Origin: Lantana camara
Taxonomy: Eukaryota > Streptophyta > Magnoliopsida > Lamiales > Verbenaceae
Assembly: GCA_037501455.1 (NCBI GenBank)
Contig: CM074861.1
Span: 92,977,001-93,041,000 of the forward strand
Length of the DNA stretch: 64,000 bases
Reading direction: 5' to 3'
Shown: positions 11,936 through 22,967 of the stretch, in pieces
Position numbering within the stretch: position 1 is the stretch's first letter
Layout of the letters: each line of letters opens with the position of its first letter
The notes under the pieces: model-generated
Seen by the model: only the letters and a program-made list of their open reading frames with translations
What the model was told of the DNA's origin: nothing
Databases searched by the model: none
Made by a program: the position numbers and the translations under genes

Positions 11936-14900
11936 TGTAACATCCCGTTCGTCCTATAAATAAGGTACGTCACTTTTAAACCTTTTTATGTGTGTAATTA
12001 TGTGATTTTGTGCTTTGCACGGCCCTATTTTGAACTCTTTAAGAGTTTAGGGGCTTGTTTACAATTTTCTCTTTTTAGGGGTTTTTCGGTCATTCCTCGT
12101 TCGATCGAGATTTTGACCTCTTTGACCCCTTTAACGCGTTTAGGGCAGCGAAACGAGTCCGTAGACTCTGAGTTTGCCCAATTCTGACGTCGTTAGCCCT
12201 TTCTACCGATCGGTTCTTCGCGCGAGGTCCGGGTTAAATATCTATCTTCATCGTTTTGCATGCCAAAAACTCCAGCTTCAGCTCTCTCTCCCTCCTCCAG
12301 CGATTCAAACACTGTTCACACACACTCGAAGGTGTATTTTCACACACAATCCAAACTTGCTCGTTTCTCGACGGATTTCGATGAACCAATAGTGCTTTTC
12401 GACGAGCTCGACGACGCGGTCTCAACCGTACCAAGATCATGGCCCGACGACAACCGGAGGCGGCCCTTTTTGCCGATTTCAGACGCGACGAAAGAGGAGT
12501 GGCGGAGCCGTCACTTCGCCGGCGTCCCGCGGCGGCTTCCGGCCACTCTCCGGCGACACGCGCCACCAACCCAGGTAAAGGAGCTCCCGGCGTAATTTTC
12601 TGGACAGACGGCGCCGCCATCGGGGTGGCCAGGAGGCCGCACGCGCCGCCTGAAGCTCGCGGCGGCGGTTACTGTAGCGGCGTGTTTCGCCGCTTTCCGG
12701 CGACTTTTTCGAACGGGGTTTGGTGGTTTCCGGACGTTTTCGACCTCCTGAACCCATTTCCGGCATCAGATTGGGACGAATCGAGGCGTAGGTGGCGGTT
12801 CCGGGAGTGGCGCACCGGCGGACGTTTGGCGGCGGATTTGGCCCTCTTCCGGTGGGCTTTTGGGGGTGGTTCCTTCACGGAAGTTGCTCAGAATATTGGA
12901 ACGTAGCGGATAGCGTTGGCCCCGACTTGAGAACCGACCGGCGGCGGCGAACCGGTGGCGGACCGGTCTGGACCGGTCCGATTTTTCCAGCGACTTTTTT
13001 CGGGTTTTGGCTAGGGGCTTTCGAAGGGCTCGTTACGGGCTTTCCAACGGTATGTCCGGATTTTTTTTTCGTTTAGCGGTTTGTATTTAATTTCAGTTTT
13101 CGTTCTAGGGTTTTGGTTCGGTTTTTCTTTAACGAAGTCCTGTGTGTTTGGTATTTTCTGAAATTTGTTGAGGGCTTTTGTCGAGCAGGCCGAGGCGTAC
13201 GTTTCTGTCCTTCCGGGGAATTTTCCGACCACCGGAGGTGGTGGTCCGGCGGCTGCACGTGCCGGTTCGGCCGGCTACGGTGGCGGCATCCCGGTGACTT
13301 TCGGTCAGCGGGTTCCTTTCATTGTGGTGAGTCCAACGCCACTTTCCGTTCATCAATTGGATATCTGGTTGATTTTATATGAATTTTTGAAGTTGTTGTA
13401 TTTGCTTTCGTTAATTGTTTTAATTGTAATTTCGGCCTTGTATGAACTATGAAATGGAAATTGTGAATTGTATGATATATGAAAATATATTGTGTTGTAT
13501 GAAAGCTTAATTCGTGATTTAGTGAATTTAATTGCCTCGTTATTTGCCTACTTATTTGAGAATAATTCTTGTTTAAGGGGTGTTAGTGTAATTTTAGAAA
13601 ACTAATTGATTATGAATTTTATGAAATGTAAGAAATGAATTATGATAGGCTAAGTTATATTTAATTTGAATAAATTGATCAAGTATGCTAATTGTTAGAA
13701 TATCGTGAGAATTGTCAATTTATAATTTATATATATTGTTATGTAATTCATGTTTAATTTCGTGAGACTTTGTGCATAGTATGATTTGAATTCTTTATAT
13801 CTTAATTTATTCTATGTAATTAATGTTAGGAATTTTATAAGCTATGCATCTTTTGATATGTATTATGAATTGTAATATGCTCTGAATGACTTGATTGAAT
13901 AAATATGGATTATATGTTGCATCATTTGTATTCGTGAGCATGGTCGTGCGTCTGTTTGGTTGCTTCTGGAGTCTTAGTCTGTGTTGTGTGTTCAGTTGTT
14001 CAGGGGTTATCCAGGGAGTGTCTGTCAGCTGTCTGGGTTTCAGTGGGACTTCTTGGCCATTATTTCCGTGCTCGTCGGTGTACGGTGAGGTTTTCTTTCT
14101 TTTAGTTAAAGCGACCTAAAACCCTACGTGTATTTTGAAGCCCGCATGTGAACTATATATATATATATATAGATATGTGTTCGGATATGTATTTTGTGGG
14201 AATTGGTCCCTTTTGTTATGAAAGAATTGGAAAATGTTTTGTATATGTATATAAGCTATTTTACGTTTGTTTGGAAAAGCTTCGACAAGTGTGAGTGTGC
14301 GTGAATGTGTGTGTGAGTTTAAGCAGGGCATGATTTGCGGATAAGCTTCATATGGTAAGTGTGATATGTGTAAGTGTGTGTGTATCTGTGTGATAGGCCC
14401 CGGAGATTGTGGGTAAGGGAGACCCGGGACGACCATTGGGGTCGCCGGTTACGACCCCTGTGCACTTCTCCACCAACGGGAGACTTAGTTCTCCTATGCC
14501 GATGGAGCGCATTTTGGCTGGCCGTCGAAGGAACCGGGCGGGATCCTCCGGTTCACATATTTCGTTCTGTGGAGGGTTGAGAGGGGCACCTCTCTTCCCC
14601 AACGGTGTGGCGGTGGGATTGTTTATTGGATTTGCTTCTGTTTATGCTTTGAGCAAGTGTGAGTTAAGCGTGAACTCTCCGAGTTAGTTTGATTTCGATT
14701 CTGAACTTGGTTTGTGAAACGGGAATGGATTAATAATTAATAAAATTGGTTGATTTTGGCCTTTGGGCCTTAAACTCTTTTATATATTTACTATCACGGG
14801 AAAATGTTTTAGATTGCAAAAACCGTGCCCCGGTTCATGAACTTTTTAATTTGTTATATGTTCTGCTCGTATGTATATGTATGGGTGCGTGTGTTAGCCC

Positions 14901-15529
14901 CCTCACCAGTCGTTAGGACTGACCCCTCCTCGTTGTTCTTTTTCCCCCTTCTTTTGTTTGAGTTGCAGGTTTGCTTTGGGAGCTCGTTGGTGCTAGGCGG
15001 TTGAGTCGAGTCTTTCGTTTTGTTCGGGTTGAGTCGGTCTTTGGATTTGTATAGGTTTTGCATTCGTTTGAATTTGATTTAATTTGTTTAATGTATAAGT
15101 TTAATTTATTCGCTTTGTTATGCCACTATGAAAAGATTTATGTTTAAGTTTTGAATATATGAATTTTCGGGACAGGTTAGGACAGGGCTTCGATTAGTTG
15201 AACCCGTTTTGATTGTATGCATTCGGGACAGGTTAGGACAGGTGAGTGGAACTAGTTGAACCCGTTTAGTTGATGTTTATTTATTTTCTGGATTGTATGA
15301 ATTCGGTTCGTTGCATGAAGTTTTTGAAAGTTCATATTTTGAAATGCTTCTGCATTCTGCTTTTGTTTTCTCTTGCGTACTCTGTACAGGGTCTAGACCG
15401 CTTAGCTTTAGGTTGGATTTTGGTTTGTCACCCGTTCGCTGTGACTTGGTGCGTGTGCGGATTTCCCATTTCGTACACGTGTCGGGTCATAGTACGGGGG
15501 TGTGGCGCCCCACCGCTCGGGGTGTTACT
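11936..15529 (+). repeat. LARD 3' LTR
   Basis: It is collinear with the 5' LTR, with scattered substitutions, a shorter (TA)n run and an extra 36 bp near 12355-12390 that look ancestral. The ends are TGTAACATCCCG and GGTGTTACT, the last base changed from A. Confidence 0.92.
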
Positions 15530-15864
15530 GGCACCATCCCCGGCATCATCCCTGGCTGCATGTAGGCGTATCCCGGAGGCGGCATAGCCATGGAGTATGC
15601 GGCGGGAACAAGCATTGCAGACGGGACGGCGGGTCCAGAACCTCCAGCTTCATTTACACCAATGGGGAGAGATCCCACCAAAGCTGCTTTGCCCTTGTCT
15701 CCCATGGCGGCAAGGATGCCTCCACCGGTGGCCAGAGTATCGTTCACTCCGGAATTGGGGACGTTGACATTGACGTTGTGTGCCCCATCCTCTGGGTTTT
15801 CCTCGTTGACGGGAGGAAGACCTCCCCTAGTCTCCAAGGCTCCGGACCTGGTTGCAGTCACCAT
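15530..15864 (-). pseudogene. Tat-A gag N-terminus, severed from the rest
   Basis: The minus-strand ATG at 15864 begins MVTATRSGALETRGGLPPV and continues through a Met/Pro-rich stretch (PPPGYAYMQPGMMPGMVPV) up to the insertion boundary at 15530. The sense continues at 5842 (MVQPYKVGTLQLP), so the two blocks were contiguous before insertion. The same N-terminus occurs a second time at 16004-16238 because of the tandem duplication. Confidence 0.88.
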
Positions 15865-16377
15865 GGTATGATTTGCAAGTGTTAAACTCAACTAACTTGA
15901 GAAAAGGAAGAACAGATGAAGACGAAGAAGATGATGGTTTCCCACAGACGGCGCCAAAAATGATGGTGCAGAAACTTGGAGGGTCGTTTAAACACCAAAC
16001 ACGCGGGTCCAGAACCTCCAGCTTCATTTCCACCAATGGGGAGAGATCCCACCAAAGCTGCTTTGCCCTTGTCTCCCATGGCGGCAAGGATGCCTCCACC
16101 GGTGGCCGGAGTATCGTTCACTCCGGAATTTGGGACGTTGACATTGACGTTTTGTGCCCCATCCTCTGGGTTTTCCTCGTTGACGGGAGGAAGACCTCCC
16201 CTAGTCTCCAAGGCTCCGGACCTAGTTGCAGTCACCATGGTATGATTTGCAAGTGTTAAACTCAACTAGCTTGAGAAAAGGAAGAACAGATGAAGACGAA
16301 GAAGATGATGGTTTCCCACAGACGACGCCAAAAATGATGGTGCAGAAACTTGAAGGGTTGTTTAAACACCAAACACT
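15630..16377 (-). repeat. 374-bp tandem duplication of Tat-A LTR end, PBS, leader and gag start
   Basis: Two adjacent copies, 15630-16003 and 16004-16377, share a constant offset of 374 bp. Each contains the gag ATG (15864 and 16238), the leader, the PBS (15941-15956 and 16315-16330) and about 43 bp of LTR end. The copies differ at scattered bases. A transcript from the LTR would meet the upstream, truncated gag ATG first; that frame runs into the duplicated LTR scrap and stops. Confidence 0.88.
16315..16330 (-). other. Tat-A primer binding site
   Basis: The minus strand reads TGGCGCCGTCTGTGGG a few bases after the LTR end. It is the same PBS sequence as in Tat-B and lies in the position used for minus-strand priming by a tRNA (probably tRNA-Arg, as reported for related elements). 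A second copy is at 15941-15956. Confidence 0.8.
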
Positions 16378-17262
16378 TTAAGGTTTGTTTGGGAGGAAGA
16401 CCATCACAGGCGTTTGTACCTCAGGAACTGGGTTTCCCAAAGAGCATGGGTTCTTCCAACTAGGATAACACCAGGGGAGAAAATGCAGTAAGGGTGCAAA
16501 GATGGTGAAAAATGCAGAGCTTGGGGAAGAAGGAAGAATGGAGGAGAGACTCCCAGTTCAGGTGCAGGTGATTTTGTGAAGAAGATGACTTGGGGAGTGT
16601 GTGTGTAAAACTTCCTTATTTATACGTTGAGGGTAAGGGTATTTTGGGTAAATTGACCGTGTGGTCCCAAACTCGCGTTGCCCTAGACACGTGGCGTCAT
16701 GTGATGGCGTCAAAGTGATGGCCCTGCAGGCTGGTAGAGTCAGGTACGAGGTGCGCACCAACATTGTGTCAGAGGTTGTTGGCGAGCGGATAGCGTGGGG
16801 ATATTTTAGCTATGCTTCTCGTTCCTTTGAAAGTGCCCTCGAGAAGGGCACTCTACCGCGGTGGGGTTGACCCTCGGGGAGAATAGTACTCTTTGGCGTT
16901 GAGCCCGAGCATTGGGTACGCTCGAGAGAGGTTCCCCTGGCGGAGAACCATGAGCGCTAGGGGCCCGAGCGTGGAGCGTGTGTGAACCCGAGTGCAATGA
17001 CAGTGGGGATCCTTAGCGTGGAAGAGAAGGAGTCCGGATCTGAAGCGTTCCTTGGGACCGAAATGCAAGCGTCCGAGGGGATTGGTGGACGAATCCCACG
17101 CTCGTGACTTGGGCCGTGGTGTGCAAATCCGGATCAGATAAGTGATGAGGGAATGGGTCGGATCAGTTCCACGGGCCCATTACCACGAGCGTTAGAACTC
17201 TGAGTTTTTCAGATCACGACACGTGTGCGGTGCTGATCTGAGCGTGATTTGGCCTCATCAAT
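16335..17262 (-). repeat. Tat-A 5' LTR
   Basis: On plus it begins TGATGGTGC next to the PBS and ends CCTCATCA, so it has TG...CA ends. It is about 928 bp. The following bases (ATTAG) would be the target duplication, but the other end is outside the window. Confidence 0.8.
16617..16624 (-). promoter_or_regulatory. TATA box in Tat-A LTR
   Basis: The minus strand reads TATAAATA within CGTATAAATAAGG, about 290 bp from the gag-proximal LTR end. It is positioned to drive the minus-strand element. Confidence 0.6.
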
Positions 17263-17685
17263 TAGAAAATGTTATGATTTATGTGTAAAGATACGAGAAC
17301 TAAAAAAAAGTATAATAATTTTAAAAATTTATTGTGTGAATTGATTATTGAGAATATTTGTACATTTTACCAGCTATTATTTGTATATTTATTTTTTTTA
17401 CAAAATATAGCAACAAATATTTAGAAAAAAATATATATATAGCAACAGACAACCGTCTTCATGCATAGCGACACGTATGCAGCGTAAGGCCAGGCCACGT
17501 TCGAGATCCATGCACCTCCACTACAGAACGTGCCACCTCGCCAATTCTCTCCCATTATTTTCACCCAGAAAATGCCACACTGTTAACCGTACTATTCATG
17601 TGTGTTTCTTGATGAAATGTTGAAGTGAAATCCCTAAAAAAGTCGACAGATATTAACAAATTACAGTCGTCTTCGAGGAAGCACG
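17263..17685. other. Intergenic and promoter region upstream of the small membrane protein gene
   Basis: AT-rich DNA between the end of Tat-A and the gene start. Apart from short A/T runs I see no element. A mixed-composition stretch at 17460-17580 probably holds the promoter and 5' UTR of the gene at 17686; I could not assign a TATA box with confidence. Confidence 0.4.
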
Positions 17686-17991
17686 ATGGCAGGCAACGAT
17701 CAGGACTGGAGGAAGAACGCAGACACGCACAAAATGTCGGCGGAGGAGGTGAAGAAGCTCGGCTTGGAGGGGTCTAGGCGGCCGCCGGGCCACGGCGGCG
17801 GCGAGATCCTCCACCAGCGGCGGGGCTTGCCCTACAGCCTTACTACCATAACCCTTGTCGGCTCCGCCATTGTCGGCGCTATGTGGTACTTCACCTTGTA
17901 CGCCAAGAAAAAGCCTGAGGCGAGCGCCGGCGACGTCGCCAAAGTTACCGTCGGCGCGGCTGAGCCGGAGGAGACACGGCCCAGGAAATAG
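17686..17991 (+). CDS. Small plant single-pass membrane protein, function unknown
   Basis: A 101-residue single-exon frame. The N-terminus is polar (residues 1-45) with MSAEEVKKLGLEGSRRPPGH and ILHQRRGLPYS. One hydrophobic segment at about residues 52-72 is followed by LYAKKKPEAS and an acidic/Pro tail ending EETRPRK. This pattern (HQRRxLPYS, a transmembrane helix, YxxKKPEAxAxDVAKV) recalls a small conserved plant family, but I cannot name a tested function. The start is the first ATG in frame, after an upstream context GCACG. GC-rich coding in an AT-rich neighbourhood supports a real gene. A plausible 3' UTR with TTGTAAT-rich sequence follows. Confidence 0.85.
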   Translation: MAGNDQDWRKNADTHKMSAEEVKKLGLEGSRRPPGHGGGEILHQRRGLPYSLTTITLVGSAIVGAMWYFTLYAKKKPEASAGDVAKVTVGAAEPEETRPRK

Positions 17992-18689
17992 TGGAGATTG
18001 AATGATCGTGATGTGATTTGTTGTAATTGGTGTTATGTTTTGTTCTTCAAATTGTAATGTCGTGACAACCTTGGTACTTAATCTCGCATATGGTAGGAAG
18101 ATGTGGTTCTGGATTGTTATGCTCAATGCTTCTGAATTCTAAGTTGGCTGCGTTTTGACTTCACTTTATGTTTGTTCATTTTTAATTTTATATCAAGATT
18201 CTTATGAGATATGTGGCGATCAAATCTTTAAATCTTTAAGCTAACTCTCCGTACTATATACATTGTTTTCATATGACGGCAGAACTGCAGAAGATCTTGC
18301 AGTTTTATGGTTTTTTAAAAGTTTAAGGGAAGTTTGTGTAATTATGTCTAAACAATAGGGGAAGTTGGTGTAATTACATCTAATGGGAAGTTTGTGTAAT
18401 ATCATCTTAATACAAAGGCCTTTGGCCAAATGAGATTGGAAATTAGGACTTGAGGAAAGAATGAAGTACTGCATTAACAAGTAAACCATAACAGAGATCA
18501 GCCGCAGCTTCAAGTATATATTCAACAGAATTCATCTCAACAAAGAAGAGAAGACAACTTTCGAGCAATTTACAAGCTCAAAAATGTCCCTGCTACAAAG
18601 ACAAATCCAAACAAAAAGAAGATACAAATATAACCTACTACAATTAACTAATATCATAAATCCCTCCTTCAAGAAAATTTCTGCATTGA
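17992..18689. other. Convergent 3' UTR and intergenic region
   Basis: It lies between the stop of the small membrane protein (+) and the stop of the nonaspanin gene (-), so both 3' UTRs should end here. It is AT-rich, with a short internal repetition of a (G)GGGAAGTTTGTGTAATTA-like phrase near 18330-18400. No gene is seen. Confidence 0.5.
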
Positions 18690-21600
18690 TCAATCAATCT
18701 TGACGGAAGAATAAATCAGCCTCGTGAAGATGAGGCACGCATAAAATCCGATGGTGCCCGTCAGTGCGAAGAAGGCATATGAAGCAATGAACATGTATCC
18801 GAAGTAGAATGCTCCTGAAACGGGCTTCGTGATATCGAGCTTAGTGAAGAAGTAAAATGTGGCATAGAGGAAAAGGTACAGGGCAGAGGATCCGGAAGTC
18901 AGATAAGACCTCCACCACCAGTTATAATCCTCACTGCACAACTGGAAATAGCAGAGCACAATTGTAATCTCAGCGCAGGTGACGAGGAGGATCATGAAAA
19001 CAATGAAGAGGAACCCGAATATGTAGTAGAACTGATTCAACCAGATTGATGTCAGAATGAAGAAGAGCTCAATGAAAACAGCTCCGAAAGGGAGAATGCC
19101 ACCAATCAAGATTGAGAAAATGGGATTCATGTACCAAGGCTGTTGTGGGATTTGCCTAGGGATTTTGTTCGTCTTAACCGGACTCTCCACTGCTGGTTTC
19201 TTAAAGCCGACATAACTGCCCACGAAAACTAGTGGGACCGAGATTCCAAACCATAAGAAGACCAAGGCAAACATTGTTCCAAAAGGGACAGCCCCTGAAG
19301 ATTTTTGTCCCCATATGAGAGCATTTAGGACAAAGAAAATGGCAAAAACTGCACCTGGGAATAAAAAGGCTGTTCGAAGGGCGATTTTCTTCCATTCTGT
19401 GCCTTTGAACATTTTGTAAAGACGGGTGGCGGAATAACCAGCAAAAATCCCCATGAAAACCCAGAGAAATAACATGGCTGTCATGAGTCCTCCTCTATTT
19501 GAAGGAGAGAGGAAACCAAGAACAGCAAATGCCATGGTGACTAGCATCATTCCTAGAAATTGTACCCCGGTTCCAACATAAACACAAAGGAGGTCAGAGT
19601 TGCAAGGGGGCCTGAATACATCTGCATGGACTAACTTCCAGCCCGTTTCTTCTTGGGCTTCTTCTTGGGTTTCGAGCTCATTGTACTTTGAAATATCTCG
19701 ATAAAGGGTCCTCAACATAATCATGGCGACCATCCCAGAGAGGAAGAGGACAATCATCAACGAATTTACTATGGAGAACCAGTGGATTTGGTCATCAGTC
19801 ATTAGAAGATAAGTGTCCCATCTTGATGCCCACTTCACCTCACTCTCCTACATATATTGTAACGAAAATGATTACATTGGATTAAAGAGGAAACAGAAAT
19901 TTTGATAAGTATGTTGTTGAGACAAATACCTGGAATGAAACATCGTAAGTGAAAATGACTTCTTGCTTATCTTCAACTTCTTGAGGAGAGTTTGAATTGG
20001 TGACTGTTCGCTTTGCATGGGGATCACATGTGGACAGACGAGTGTTCTCGTTCCATTGTCCATCATATTCATGGTTCACACTGAAGCATTGAGATATAAA
20101 CCCAATGAGCTTTTGTTTGCAATTTTGAATTAAATGGTAGGTAAAAATAAATTTTATTCATCTGAAATAAATATTCATTTAAGAAACTACCTAAATGGAG
20201 TGACCTCAAAACCTACAATCCTTGCCGAATCAGTCAGCTCGTCCCTGTGAAACTTGACTGTGAAGCTCAAGTGGTTGTGTAGAAAGTACTTTTCATCCTT
20301 GGTCTGAATAAAATAAAAGTTTCTTGGTTACAAGAGAAAATCTTGCAAATAAATTGCTACAACTTTTTAGGGCCATAATCACTTACACCAGCATATTGAC
20401 CTTTCAGCCCAACATGATAACCAAGCTGGTAGATGGGAGGGCCTTCTTGTTCTGTTCTTGGAATGGGAACAACCAAAGGGAGATTATCCAGAATCCTGCA
20501 ACACAAATAACAAGATTATTGAGCACAAAATACTTAAAATTAAACACCCTTTGAAATATATATATATATAGGTAAGAAGATGAACTTTTTAAGCTTACAT
20601 ATTAACACGATATTCATCGTCGATCTTTTCTTTGAATTCCTTTGCCACTTTAGCATCTAGGGTAACTCGGCAAAGAATATTGCACATTTGTGGTTCCCTC
20701 ATCCTAAACTGTATCATAACCATTCAATAAAAAAATTTAACATTCAAGGAACAGTTTAAAGGATGCTAAATGATGGAAAACATTATACAGACCACATAGG
20801 GTGAGTTCTCAATTCGATCACCACGAAGTACTTCGCCAAGATTCTCTCTGCTGTCGACTATGGTCTTTGGGCGACAGAATGGAAGAGAGTAGTATGAGTA
20901 AGGAAGCTGAGTCTTAATAGAAGTCAGCTTGTTAACTTTCACATTCAGTATATCTCCCTGCACATAATTCGAGAATCAAGGAGAAGAATAATCATAAGAT
21001 AAGAGATACAAAATCTATTGGCAATCAATAAATTTTTGATATAAGAGAGAAACAACAAAAAGCAAGCCAAGAGTCAACACCAACAATCCTAATCTAACAA
21101 AGCCAGCTAATGTATGAAGGCAGAATCTCTGCTCCTGACTTTCCATTTTTCCGTGTATTAGTTCAATGCAGGCTATGCAGCTTCAAGTGCCATCAGGTAC
21201 AGATTGAACAACATACCCATAAAGAGAAAATTTTGTAATAGGTTTAACATGACAGTAATCCTAACCTATAAATGTTTTCAAATTAGACAAGAATAATAGA
21301 ATATAATTGCCTACTACAGTAACATTCTGCAAAATCATACGAACTGCATCTCAAACTAAGCTCGAAAATGGCAGAGCTAATCATTTGAAGAACTCCAAGA
21401 GAAAAATGTGGGTGTCTGAACAGCATAGATTGTCCCTCTCAAAAGATAAAATTTTCTCAATGAAGGACCAAAACCAACATAGTCATACGAAGTATCACTA
21501 TCTCCAATTACACAGTTTTCTGACCCAAATTTCTGTTAAGGAAGATCAGATCTTGGAACAGAACCCAGATCAAGAAAATCATCTACAAAAATATCCATAT

Positions 21601-21840
21601 TTGACAACAGGTCACAGGCATACTAATTTACAGCAAACCCAAATCCGAAAGAAGCAAAATGAGAAAAAATAACACCAAAAAAACTTGTATTTGCGGAAAA
21701 GATCGAACCTTTTGGAAATCTTCGGGGGCAACACCGGGCAGATAGAAGCTGAGTGCATTCTGAGAAAAGAGCAAAATGCAGATGGTAGTGAAGAAGAAAA
21801 CTGTGCGAATTGCATGAGATCCAAGAGCAGCTCTTCCCAT
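18690..21840 (-). CDS. Transmembrane 9 superfamily (TM9SF/EMP70 nonaspanin) protein, seven coding exons
   Basis: Exons by GT-AG borders and frame: 21709-21840, 20793-20957, 20599-20708, 20387-20495, 20191-20303, 19930-20080, 18690-19847; together 1938 nt, 645 residues, the usual family length. Exon 1 encodes a signal peptide ([11 protein letters not shown]) and the mature start [12 protein letters not shown]. The lumenal domain carries [30 protein letters not shown] and [10 protein letters not shown]. The last, large exon holds nine hydrophobic segments. The C-terminus is VKID, fitting the KXD/E Golgi-retention signal known for plant members. The family acts in Golgi/endosome trafficking and glycine-rich transmembrane-domain cargo sorting. 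All splice phases agree and no defect is visible. The ATG at 21840 is chosen because it begins the signal peptide; an in-frame extension upstream is low-complexity UTR. Confidence 0.95.
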
Positions 21841-21981
21841 GACGGGATCAACAGAAGAAACGCTATGCTTCCAGATCCAGCGAGAGAGAGAGAGAGAGAG
21901 AGATGGGAGGGAAGAGAGATGTGTGATGGTTCTTGGGTGTGTGTATATTAAGCTTGTCGGTTGCTTTGGGCAGTTCCCCAC
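21841..21981 (-). promoter_or_regulatory. 5' UTR and proximal promoter of the nonaspanin gene with a CT repeat
   Basis: The minus strand has a (CT)n run at 21882-21902, about 40 bp before the ATG, a common plant 5' UTR feature. A TTAATATACAC stretch near 21943-21955 could serve as a weak TATA-like element. The transcription start is not determined. Confidence 0.5.
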
Positions 21982-22967
21982 GAGACAATTAGTGCCAAAA
22001 GTGAATATTTAATGAAACATTATATTTGTAATGTGATATTATTGTATTATAATTACACAAATTTTGACTTCTTTATGAAATTTGCTTTTTTTTTTTTTTT
22101 TTTTTTAAATGGAAATCTAGAAGAGTAACATGCAATAATTCTATTTTTAATTTGCTCGAGACATGGTACCAATCTTCTATTTTATTTTGGTGTTTTATCT
22201 CATATTTCACCGATGTAGGATTTTATCAGATTTTTTAACAAAGAAAATTATGTTATTATTAATAAAAGGGAAAAAAATCTTTATTACTGCACAATTCTAA
22301 TTCGGATCCAATTCGATTAATTTATACGGTGAATATTGAATATCCAAAAAACGATTAATCACATAATAAATATGATTTGTTTACTTGTATAATTAGTTAT
22401 ATTTAATCGAATGGAATCTGAATTATATTTTTTAGGCGTCTAGATCTAGCATGTTGATTTCGTGTCTACTTTCAAATCTTGGAAGCAACTTGTTTGCACC
22501 GATCTTATGTCACTTTCATGGTACTTAAGTCTACTCGATTATTATTTGTATATGGTCCCTTGCAAGTTGCAATGGTGAGAAACTTTCGGTCCATTAAGAA
22601 AATGAAAATTGTACAGAGATAGTAGTAAAATCTCTTTAAACTAGTTACAAACTTGTGCCAAGGTACGGGTCAAATTTTTGTAAAAATATAATAAAAATTT
22701 AATTAAAATATATTATTAAGATAATAGCTATGATCAAAATTTTATTTAAAATTTTATTAATATAAAAAACATTATTTAAAATATTTAAACAACATGTAAA
22801 AATATTAATTTGTAAAAGGAATACTACTAAAATTAAATAGTAAAATTAATTATTGTAAATTATATATATAGATAAAAAATAAAATTTATATTTAAAATCA
22901 AAAGTATATTTATTTTGTGAGACAAAGATCAATTAATATTGTTTATATTATTTCAATTGTACTTAAA
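21982..22967. other. AT-rich intergenic DNA
   Basis: A poly(T) run lies at 22086-22106; otherwise it is A/T-rich without coding capacity or recognised element ends. Confidence 0.5.

Larger units (their letters stand above)
5843..15529 (+). mobile_element. LARD-like non-coding LTR retrotransposon (Tekay/Del-type ends)
   Basis: It has two LTRs of 3570 and 3594 bp, an initiator-Met-type PBS after the left LTR, a purine tract before the right LTR and about 2.5 kb of non-coding interior. The target duplication GGCAC is at 5838-5842 and 15530-15534. The right LTR ends in CT instead of CA, a single change. Very long LTRs beginning TGTAACA and an iMet PBS fit Tekay/Del chromovirus derivatives. I found no gag or pol, so it must have been mobilised in trans, which is the definition of a LARD. 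It was inserted into the gag of Tat-A. Confidence 0.9.
1..17262 (-). mobile_element. Tat-A: old Tat-lineage Ty3/gypsy LTR retrotransposon, interrupted, 3' end outside window
   Basis: Minus-strand element read from its 5' LTR (16335-17262) through PBS, gag, protease, RT, RNase H, archaeal-type RNase H and integrase down to position 1; the 3' LTR lies beyond the window. Order and motifs match the Tat lineage and resemble the intact copy at 24013-35454. The coding region is split into many frames. A LARD-like element (5843-15529) interrupts gag; the gag reading resumes on its other side at 15530. Stops, G-run frameshifts and a deletion in the second RNase H show it is dead. Host-like AT-rich DNA begins at 17263. 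Confidence 0.9.

Noticed and set aside
21307..21672. 121-codon frame in the first intron of the nonaspanin gene
   Set aside because: It is opposite in strand, lies in the long intron between exons 1 and 2, is Gln/Lys/Asn-rich and has no motif.
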